A DNA stretch of 7,357 bases from Alphaproteobacteria bacterium (GTDB lineage Bacteria > Pseudomonadota > Alphaproteobacteria > ATCC43930 > CGMCC-115725): contig VAZR01000273.1 of the NCBI GenBank assembly GCA_005888515.1, positions 1 to 7,357 on the forward strand, read 5' to 3'. Below are positions 1 to 5,038 of the stretch, piece by piece; within the stretch, counting starts at the first letter, position 1; the number at the start of each line of letters is the position of its first letter. The position numbers were made by a program, and so were the translations under genes. The notes beneath the pieces were generated by a model. That model saw only the letters and a list, made by a program, of their open reading frames with translations. It was not told where the DNA came from and searched no databases.

Positions 1-161
1 TCCCCCTTCAGCCGGTCGGACGCGACGGTACAAACAAGCCAGGCAGACTGTGGGTAGTAATGCAGATCGAACGCGAAGCCATCGGCCAACAGGGTGCACT
101 TACACGGCACTTACAGCCGCGCCCGCCCATTGACGGCATTCGTCTAAGTGGTTGAAAAGAC

Positions 162-238
162 TGGTCGGAGTGAGAGGATTTGAACCTCCGGCCCCTGCCT
201 CCCGAAAGCAGTGCTCTACCAGGCTGAGCTACACTCCG
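162..238 (-). tRNA. tRNA-Pro, anticodon CGG
   Basis: This is a 77-nt tRNA gene on the minus strand that decodes the proline codon CCG. It folds as a full cloverleaf. The acceptor stem CGGAGTG pairs with CACTCCG over 7 bp. The D arm has GCTC pairing with GAGC. The anticodon stem CTGCT/GGCAG closes the loop TTCGGGA, which places CGG at positions 34-36 (window 202-204) after the universal T33. The T arm has GGAGG, loop TTCAAAT, then CCTCT. The terminal CCA is encoded at 164-162. The sequence closely resembles other bacterial proline tRNAs. The bases just downstream on the minus strand start with a short T-rich stretch. Confidence 0.96.
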
Positions 239-252
239 CCGACCGGCCGCGA

Positions 253-281
253 TATATAGGGCGAACCCCCCAACGGCGCAA
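253..281 (-). promoter_or_regulatory. Candidate promoter of tRNA-Pro
   Basis: On the minus strand a -35-like TTGCGC (281-276) is followed after 17 bp by a -10-like TATATA (258-253). A start of transcription would fall a few bases before the tRNA 5' end at 238. The AT-rich hexamer stands out in very GC-rich surroundings. The matches to the sigma-70 consensus are partial, so this is a prediction from spacing and position. Confidence 0.42.
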
Positions 282-320
282 CGGGCGCGCTATACTGGCC
301 GCGCGATCCAATCCCGCCCC

Positions 321-410
321 GTGGCCGGACTTGTTCCGGCCACCCACGCCTTCACCCCGCTGCAACATCGACGGAAAAGACGTGGATGCCCGGGACAAGC
401 CCGGGCAAGG
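321..410. repeat. REP-like palindromic element, copy 1
   Basis: This is an intergenic palindromic unit made of two small hairpins. The left hairpin has a 9-bp stem (321-329 with 335-343) around CTTGT. The right hairpin has a 7-bp stem (GCCCGGG 388-394 with CCCGGGC 400-406) around ACAAG. A short outer pairing, CCACG at 344-348 with CGTGG at 381-385, joins the two arms. A related copy lies at 4920-5010 in the opposite orientation. The element sits just after the stop of the minus-strand polyprenyl synthase and before the tRNA promoter, so it could protect or end that transcript, although there is no T-run. It is similar to the short interspersed palindromes common in alphaproteobacterial genomes. 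Confidence 0.75.
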
Positions 411-436
411 GGAACAATTTCAGAGCCGGATGGGCG

Positions 437-1456
437 TCAGAACCCGCGTTCGGTGGCGAAGCTGGCTGCTTCGGCAAGGGCATGGCGCAACGGTCCCGCC
501 GGGAATGGCGACAGCGCCTCGACCGCCGCGGCGGCGTAGACGCGGGCCCGCGCCAAGGTCTCGACCAGGGCGCCGCGGCGTTCGACCAGCCGCAAGGCGC
601 GTTCGAGATCGCCCGGGCCTTGCTCGCCCTGTTCCAAGGTGCGCCGCCAGAAGGCGCGCTCCTCGCCGTCGCCGCGCGCGAAGGCGATCAGGATCGGCAG
701 GGTGATTTTGCCGTCGCGGAAATCGTCACCGACGGATTTGCCGAACTCGCTCGGGCGCGCCGAGAAATCGAGCATGTCATCAATCAGCTGATAGGCAATG
801 CCGAGGTTGCGGCCAAACCGGGCGAGCGCCTCCTCCTCATCGATCGGGCGCTCGGCGAGGACGGCGCCGATCCGGCTCGCCGCCGCAAATAATGCGGCGG
901 TCTTCGCCTCGATGACTTCGAGGTAGGCGGCCTCGGTCGTCGCCGTATCGTTGGCGGTGATCAGCTGGTGCACCTCGCCTTCGGCAATGATCGCGGCGGC
1001 GCGCGACAGGATGTCGAGAACCCGCAGCGAGCCGTCCTCGACCATCAGCTGGAACGCGCGGGCGAACAGGAAATCGCCGACCAGCACCGCCGGCTTGTTG
1101 CCCCATACCGCATTGGCCGTGTCGCGGCCGCGGCGCAGCCCGCTATCGTCGACGACATCGTCATGCAGCAACGTCGCGGTGTGGATGAACTCGACCGCGG
1201 CGGCGAGCGCGATATGCCGATCGCCGCGGTAGCCGCACAGCCGCGCGCAGGCGAGGGTCAGCATCGGGCGCAGCCGCTTGCCGCCGGCCGAGACGATATG
1301 GCCGGCGAGCTGTGGGATCAGCGCCACCGGGCTGTCCATGCGTTCGACGATGACCGCGTTGACCCGGTCGAGATCGGCTGAGAGCAGCCGAAACAGCGGG
1401 TCCAGAGACGCCTGCGGGCGTTCGCGGTCGCGATCGATAATCGGCACCGGCGCCAC
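437..1456 (-). CDS. ispB: Long-chain polyprenyl diphosphate synthase
   Basis: A 339-residue trans-isoprenyl diphosphate synthase that extends farnesyl or geranylgeranyl diphosphate with isopentenyl diphosphate to make the ubiquinone side chain. It acts in the cytoplasm. Visible motifs are GGKRLRP (58-64), which binds isopentenyl diphosphate; the first aspartate-rich motif LLHDDVVD, with D99, D100 and D103; and the second one, YQLIDDMLD, with D226, D227 and D230. Ala94, five residues before the first motif, is the small residue typical of long-chain enzymes. The exact length (octa-, nona- or decaprenyl) cannot be read from the sequence; decaprenyl is common in alphaproteobacteria. The start is the GTG at 1456 because AGGAG lies 5-6 bases upstream and the protein then has normal family length. 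The frame stays open further upstream to 1810, but that extension looks like non-coding sequence. The gene is intact and divergent from the DUF2007 gene. Confidence 0.92.
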   Translation of the reverse strand: MAPVPIIDRDRERPQASLDPLFRLLSADLDRVNAVIVERMDSPVALIPQLAGHIVSAGGKRLRPMLTLACARLCGYRGDRHIALAAAVEFIHTATLLHDDVVDDSGLRRGRDTANAVWGNKPAVLVGDFLFARAFQLMVEDGSLRVLDILSRAAAIIAEGEVHQLITANDTATTEAAYLEVIEAKTAALFAAASRIGAVLAERPIDEEEALARFGRNLGIAYQLIDDMLDFSARPSEFGKSVGDDFRDGKITLPILIAFARGDGEERAFWRRTLEQGEQGPGDLERALRLVERRGALVETLARARVYAAAAVEALSPFPAGPLRHALAEAASFATERGF

Positions 1457-1513
1457 GGATTCTCCTCGCTGGGCGGCGCCCCAAAACCAGCCGCTGCCGG
1501 CTGGTGGACGAGC

Positions 1514-1545
1514 TTGACGCGCCCGACGGCGAGCGAGCATAGAAT
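1514..1545 (+). promoter_or_regulatory. Candidate promoter for the DUF2007-methyltransferase pair
   Basis: The divergent gap 1457-1645 holds a good -35 hexamer TTGACG (1514-1519) followed by the AT-rich stretch CATAGAAT (1538-1545). The spacing is 18 bp to CATAGA or 20 bp to TAGAAT, so the -10 assignment is uncertain. On the other strand TTGACT (1560-1555) points toward the polyprenyl synthase, but its distance to the nearest -10-like bases is too short. The gap probably holds both divergent promoters; only the plus-strand one has fair support. Confidence 0.3.
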
Positions 1546-1645
1546 GCCGCGCCGAGTCAAGTGCCGGACCTTTGCCGCCAAGCCGCGCCGCGCCGCTGCG
1601 CTTTCCCGCCGCACCCCGCCGAACGCTCATGAGAGACGGGCCGTC

Positions 1646-1858
1646 ATGAAAGAGCTGCTGCGCACCAACAACGTCGTCCGCCTGTCCTGGGCGCAGGCGC
1701 TGCTGCGTGACGCCGGTATCGGCAGCGTCGTGCTCGACCATCACACGAGCCTGGTCGAAGGCAGCATCGGGGCCATACCGCGCCGGCTGATGGTGGCCGA
1801 GCGCGACCACGCCCGCGCCCGCGCGCTCGTCGCCGCGGCCGAGGAGGGGCTTGGGTGA
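1646..1858 (+). CDS. DUF2007 domain protein (putative signal-transducing protein)
   Basis: A 70-residue protein beginning MKELLRTN and containing the pattern typical of the DUF2007 family: a first strand, a helix with ALLRDAGI, then VVLDHHTS and a conserved EGSIGAIPRRLMV block. The family is annotated only as a putative prokaryotic signal-transducing protein; no reaction is known. No signal peptide or membrane segment is visible, so it is probably cytoplasmic. The ATG at 1646 is preferred because it gives the normal short family length; the ribosome site (GAGAG/ACGGG) is weak. The stop TGA overlaps the GTG start of the methyltransferase in the sequence GTGA, so the two are very likely co-transcribed and translationally coupled. 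In many alphaproteobacteria this small gene sits beside the same methyltransferase. Confidence 0.82.
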   Translation: MKELLRTNNVVRLSWAQALLRDAGIGSVVLDHHTSLVEGSIGAIPRRLMVAERDHARARALVAAAEEGLG

Positions 1859-2664
1859 GCCTGCCCGAGCCGCCGCCCGGATCCGATCCGCCCAGGTCCG
1901 ATCCGCCCAGGTCCGATCCGCCAGGGGACCAAAGCGTCACCGAGGATCGCCTGCTCGGCGGGCGTGTCCGGCTGCGTCAGCCGGCGCACGGCGCGCGCGT
2001 CGCGATCGACCCGGTGTTTCTCGCCGCCTCGGTCGCGGCGGAGCCGACCCACCAGATCCTCGATGCCGGGTGCGGTTCCGGCGCGGCGATGCTGTGCCTC
2101 GCGGCGCGGGTGCCGCAATGCCGCATCACCGGCCTCGAAATGCAGCGCGATCTGGTGCGCCTTGCCGGCGACAATGCGCTGCTGAACGGCATGGGCGACC
2201 GCCTGTCGGTCATGGTCGGCGATCTGCTGCAGCCGCCGCCGCGGCTCAGCCCCGGCAGTTTTGACCATGTCATGGCGAACCCGCCCTTTATCGAGCGCGG
2301 CCGCGGCAGCGAGGTGCTCAACCCGGCGAGGGCCGCGGCGACGATCGAGGGCGATGCCGCGCTTCGCGAATGGGTGCGCTTCGCGCTGGTCATGGCGCGG
2401 TCCAAGGGAACCGTCACGTTCATTCATCGCGCCGACCGCATCGATGCGCTGCTGGGGCAGCTGGCCGGCCGCGCCGGGGGCGTCGTGATCTTTCCGCTGT
2501 GGCCGCGCGCCGGCCAGCCGGCGAGCCGGGTCCTGGTGCAGGCGCGCAAGCAGTACGCCGCCCCGGCGCGGCTCGCCCCCGGCCTCGTGCTGCACGAAGC
2601 CGACGGCCGGTTTACCCCGGCCGCCGAAGCCGTATTGCGCGGCGGCGAACCCTTGGTGCTGTAA
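1855..2664 (+). CDS. TrmN6-like (COG4123) N6-adenine methyltransferase
   Basis: A 269-residue SAM-dependent Rossmann-fold methyltransferase. The SAM-binding motif DAGCGSG lies at 70-76, an acidic residue for the SAM ribose is E95, and the catalytic NPPF motif at 142-145 marks an enzyme that methylates the exocyclic amine of adenine. The overall pattern (LLGGRVRLRQP, then the Rossmann core, then HRADRIDALL) fits the family of tRNA1(Val) adenine-37 N6-methyltransferase, but members with other substrates exist, so the substrate is inferred. The start is GTG at 1855: GAGGAGG at 1841-1847 lies 7 bases upstream and the start overlaps the DUF2007 stop. Residues 9-24 are an unusual proline-rich SDPPR repeat ahead of the conserved core, which begins near residue 29. 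The C-terminus is complete, and a hairpin repeat begins 4 bp after the stop. Confidence 0.88.
   Translation: MSLPEPPPGSDPPRSDPPRSDPPGDQSVTEDRLLGGRVRLRQPAHGARVAIDPVFLAASVAAEPTHQILDAGCGSGAAMLCLAARVPQCRITGLEMQRDLVRLAGDNALLNGMGDRLSVMVGDLLQPPPRLSPGSFDHVMANPPFIERGRGSEVLNPARAAATIEGDAALREWVRFALVMARSKGTVTFIHRADRIDALLGQLAGRAGGVVIFPLWPRAGQPASRVLVQARKQYAAPARLAPGLVLHEADGRFTPAAEAVLRGGEPLVL
1882..1920 (+). repeat. 15-bp in-frame tandem repeat in the methyltransferase N-terminus
   Basis: The unit TCCGATCCGCCCAGG occurs perfectly twice (1882-1896, 1897-1911) and continues with the first nine bases of a third copy. Because the unit is 15 bp, it adds five residues each time (SDPPR) without shifting the frame. 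It lies before the conserved methyltransferase core, so copy number can probably vary without loss of function. Confidence 0.85.
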
Positions 2665-2667
2665 CTG

Positions 2668-2807
2668 CCCCTCACCCTGTCCCTCTCCCCGCCTGCGGGG
2701 AGAGGGAACGCGGCTGCACGAGCGTGCGAAACTCCCGAAGGATGTTCCGAGACATCGCTGCGAGCCCTCCCTCTCCCCGCGAGCGGGGAGAGGGCCGGGG
2801 TGAGGGG
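2668..2807. repeat. 140-bp inverted repeat with two strong hairpins (REP/BIME-like)
   Basis: Two perfect 12-bp hairpins frame a middle of about 60 bp. The first is CCCTCTCCCCGC (2681-2692) with its complement (2695-2706) around CT. The second is the same 12-mer (2769-2780) with its complement (2783-2794) around GA. Outer arms CCCCTCACCC (2668-2677) and GGGTGAGGGG (2798-2807) also pair, so the whole unit is one large inverted repeat. It fills the gap between the methyltransferase and the S49 peptidase. Such elements are widespread between genes in alphaproteobacteria. It may stabilise the upstream mRNA end or slow transcription; there is no T-run for a standard intrinsic terminator. Confidence 0.85.
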
Positions 2808-2810
2808 CCC

Positions 2811-2841
2811 TTGCGACACCAGTCGCTTCTGGTCGGATAAT
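2811..2841 (+). promoter_or_regulatory. Candidate promoter of the S49 peptidase gene
   Basis: Just after the hairpin repeat, TTGCGA (2811-2816) and GATAAT (2836-2841) form a sigma-70-like pair with a 19-bp spacer. The -10 matches five of six consensus bases but the spacer is long. It would give a leader of roughly 15-20 bases before the ATG at 2865. The strong repeat upstream makes a fresh promoter here plausible. Confidence 0.3.
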
Positions 2842-2864
2842 GCAGCAATACCCATGTTGCGGGG

Positions 2865-3627
2865 ATGAACCCGCGCGAGCTTCTCAAAGTGCTGCCGATC
2901 GAGCGGTTCCGCCATCCGGCGCCGGTCGTGGCGGTCGTGCGGTTCGATGGCATCATCGGGCCGCGGCAATGGCGCACCGCGATGTCATTGGCAAGCCATG
3001 CCGCCGCGCTGGAGCGCGCCTTCGCGGTCTCGCGTCTCAGCGGCGTCGCGTTGTCGATAAACTCGCCCGGCGGCTCGCCGGTGCAATCGGCATTGCTGTT
3101 CCGCCGCATCCGCCAGCTCGCCGAGGAGAAAGGCGTGCCGGTCTTGGCCTTTGCCGAGGATGTCGCGGCGTCGGGTGGCTATTGGCTGGCCTTGGCCGGC
3201 GACGAGATCTATGCCGAAGAGGCCTCGCTGCTCGGCTCGATCGGGGTCGTCACCGCAGGGTTCGGGGTTGCCCGGCTGATCGACCGCCTCGGCATCGAGC
3301 GGCGGCTGCATACCGCGGGCGAGCGCAAATCGCTGCTCGATCCGTTTCTGCCGGGATGCCGCCGACGAGACCCTGTTCAGCGGCGAGGTGCTGACCGGCC
3401 GGATGGCTTTGGCGCGCGGCCTGATCGACGGGATCGGCGATCTGCGCTCGGTGATGCGCGCCCGGTTCGGCGACAATGTCCGGCTGGTGCCGATCGCGAC
3501 CGAGCGGCGGCGGCGCTGGTGGATGCCGCGGGCGCGGCCGTTTGTCGAGCGCGATCCGTGGACGCCGGTTGCCGATCTGATCGGCTGGCTGGAAGCCCGC
3601 GCCTTGTGGGCCCGCTTCGGCCTTTAG
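2865..3627 (+). pseudogene. S49-family peptidase (SohB/SppA-like), internal deletion and frameshift
   Basis: This gene encodes a serine-lysine protease of the signal peptide peptidase A group, which typically cleaves membrane-associated peptides. The first frame (from ATG 2865) gives 163 good residues: NSPGG at 66-70, the nucleophile in AASGGYW (S103), GSIGVVTAGFG (124-134), and the likely general-base lysine in GERKSLLDPF (K155). After the CCG codon at 3351-3353 homology moves to the next frame at GAT 3355, reading DAADETLFSGEV, then GLIDGIGDLRSVM, to the TAG at 3625-3627 (90 residues). The family normally has about 30-35 helical residues between DPFLP and the LFSGEV block; these are missing. 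The remaining net shift fits a deletion of 3n+2 bases. If unshifted, the first frame runs out of homology and continues to 3701. No N-terminal membrane segment is clear. This is either a real pseudogene or a sequence error. The ribosome site (GGGG directly before ATG) is weak. Confidence 0.85.
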
Positions 3628-3697
3628 CGTTTTGTTGCTCGCTGATTTGTTGCCCGCCCTTGTTGACCGGCCCACCGGGGTTCCATAAACCACACCG

Positions 3698-3952
3698 ATG
3701 ATCGCCGCCCCGAAGATCGTTCTGCTGATCCTGCTGGTTTTCGCCGTGTGGTACGCGCTGCGCTGGTTCAACCGCGTCCCGCCAAAGGCCGTGCGCCGCG
3801 GACCGGCCTGGTGGCCCAGGTCGGCGGCGTCGGCGGCCCGACCGCAGCCGCAGCGGAATGTCGAGGATCTGGTGTCGTGCCGGATCTGCGGCGCCTATGT
3901 TGCGGCGAGCGCGCGCGGCTGCGGCAAGGCGGGCTGCCCGCGGCCGGCGTGA
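3698..3952 (+). CDS. Small membrane-anchored four-cysteine protein
   Basis: An 84-residue protein of unknown function. Residues 7-24 (IVLLILLVFAVWYALRWF) form one hydrophobic segment near the N-terminus, followed by basic residues, so it is probably anchored in the inner membrane with the C-terminus in the cytoplasm. A low-complexity linker rich in Ala, Arg, Pro and Gln follows. The C-terminus has CRICG (C61, C64) and GCGKAGC (C75, C80), a spacing that could hold one metal ion in a zinc-ribbon-like fold. The layout resembles short PP0621-type hypothetical proteins. It has no strong ribosome site. It ends 23 bp before glyQ and starts 70 bp after the S49 gene, and could be in one transcript with glyQ. 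The composition and frame look coding. Confidence 0.7.
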   Translation: MIAAPKIVLLILLVFAVWYALRWFNRVPPKAVRRGPAWWPRSAASAARPQPQRNVEDLVSCRICGAYVAASARGCGKAGCPRPA

Positions 3953-3975
3953 GCAAGGGCCGGCCGGCACGACCG

Positions 3976-4884
3976 ATGAAATCCGTCGCGAGCACCAGCT
4001 TTCAGGGGCTGATCCTGGCGTTACAGCGCTATTGGGCGGAGCAAGGTTGCGTGATCCTGCAGCCCTACGATATCGAGGTCGGCGCCGGCACGTTTCATCC
4101 GGCGACGGCGTTGCGCGCCTTGGGCCCGGAGCCGTGGCGCGCCGCCTATGTCCAGCCGTCGCGCCGGCCGACCGACGGCCGCTATGGCGAAAACCCGAAC
4201 CGGCTGCAGCATTATTATCAGCTGCAAGTGATCCTGAAGCCGGCGCCGGCCGACAGCCAGGATCTGTACCTAAAGAGCCTGGCGGCGCTCGGCATCGACG
4301 CGTCGAAACACGACATCCGCTTTGTCGAGGATGATTGGGAGAGCCCGACCCTGGGCGCCTGGGGGCTCGGCTGGGAGGTCTGGCTCGACGGCATGGAGGT
4401 CAGCCAGTTCACCTATTTCCAGCAGGTCGGCGGCATCGAATGCGACCCGGTCTCGACCGAGCTGACCTACGGACTCGAACGCCTCGCGATGTATGTGCAG
4501 GGGGTCGAGAACGTCTATGACCTCGATTTCAACGGGGTTGCCGGGGCGGGCCGCATCACCTACGGCGATGTGTTCCTGCGCGCCGAGCGAGAGTTCTCCG
4601 CCTACAATTTCGAGCGCGCCGATACCGCCATCCTCGTCCGGCATTTCGAGGACGCCGAGCGCGAGTGCAACGCGCTGGTGAACGCCGGAGATGAAAACGC
4701 AAACCGGCCAAAGCTGGCTCTCCCGGCCTACGACCAGTGCCTGAAGGCGAGCCACCTGTTCAACCTGCTCGATGCGCGCGGCGTCATCAGCGTCACCGAG
4801 CGCGCCGCCTATATCGGCCGGGTGCGCGCCTTGGCGAAGGCCTGCTGCGAAACCTGGCTCGCCGGCGCGGGCGGGAAGTTTTGA
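3976..4884 (+). CDS. glyQ: Glycyl-tRNA synthetase alpha subunit
   Basis: A 302-residue catalytic subunit of the heterotetrameric (alpha2 beta2) bacterial glycyl-tRNA synthetase. It activates glycine with ATP and works with GlyS, which binds the tRNA. Near-invariant family segments are present: LQRYWAEQGCVILQPYD (16-32), VGAGTFHPAT (35-44), YVQPSRRPTDGRYGENPNR (58-76), FVEDDWESPTLGAWGLGWEVW (116-136), QFTYFQQVGG (144-153), and class II motif 3 as TYGLERLAMY with GLER at 166-169. The C-terminus with KASHLFNLLDARG and VTERAAYIGRVR is complete. The ATG at 3976 fits the usual family start. A GTG at 3949, overlapping the upstream stop, is an in-frame alternative adding nine residues. No close Shine-Dalgarno is seen for either. 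The gene is intact, unlike its partner glyS. Confidence 0.96.
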   Translation: MKSVASTSFQGLILALQRYWAEQGCVILQPYDIEVGAGTFHPATALRALGPEPWRAAYVQPSRRPTDGRYGENPNRLQHYYQLQVILKPAPADSQDLYLKSLAALGIDASKHDIRFVEDDWESPTLGAWGLGWEVWLDGMEVSQFTYFQQVGGIECDPVSTELTYGLERLAMYVQGVENVYDLDFNGVAGAGRITYGDVFLRAEREFSAYNFERADTAILVRHFEDAERECNALVNAGDENANRPKLALPAYDQCLKASHLFNLLDARGVISVTERAAYIGRVRALAKACCETWLAGAGGKF

Positions 4885-4919
4885 TCATGGGGTACAACGC
4901 GGGGCCCCTCTCTCATTCG

Positions 4920-5010
4920 CCTTGCCCGGACTTGTTCCGGGCATCCACGTCTTCCTTGCTGCGGCCAGGCAGCTTCAAGACGTGGATGGCCGGGTCAAGC
5001 CCGGCCACGG
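4920..5010. repeat. REP-like palindromic element, copy 2, between glyQ and glyS
   Basis: This is the better preserved copy of the element at 321-410, in the opposite orientation. It contains a 7-bp hairpin GCCCGGA/TCCGGGC (4924-4930, 4936-4942), a second 7-bp hairpin GGCCGGG/CCCGGCC (4988-4994, 5000-5006), and a perfect 11-bp outer inverted repeat ATCCACGTCTT (4943-4953) with AAGACGTGGAT (4977-4987) around a 23-nt loop. It occupies most of the 154-bp gap between glyQ and glyS. It would therefore be transcribed inside the operon and could fold in the mRNA just ahead of the glyS ribosome site. Confidence 0.82.
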
Positions 5011-5038
5011 GGGATAGGGGCTTCGGGAGTTGGGGTCC

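Noticed and set aside
211..892. Overlapping plus-strand open frames across the tRNA, repeat and polyprenyl synthase end.
   Set aside because: They run through a tRNA and antisense to a clear gene, and the products are arginine-rich shadow sequence.
1457..1810. Upstream extension of the polyprenyl synthase frame on the minus strand.
   Set aside because: The GTG at 1456 has a good ribosome site and gives normal family length; the extension overlaps the DUF2007 gene and has no family match.
1741..2595. Long open frame on the minus strand opposite the methyltransferase gene.
   Set aside because: It is a shadow of the high-GC coding frame on the plus strand; its translation is rich in Arg, His and Gln, with no recognisable domain.
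2681..2794. Hairpins as standard rho-independent terminators.
   Set aside because: The stems are strong, but no T-run follows on either strand; the nested symmetry fits a palindromic repeat family better.
3663..3689. Possible promoter TTGACC ... CATAAA before the small cysteine-protein gene.
   Set aside because: The spacer is only 15 bp and the -10 match is weak.
3748..3975. Upstream extension of the glyQ frame into the small membrane-protein gene.
   Set aside because: GlyQ homology begins just after 3976, and the upstream part is an out-of-frame reading of the cysteine protein.
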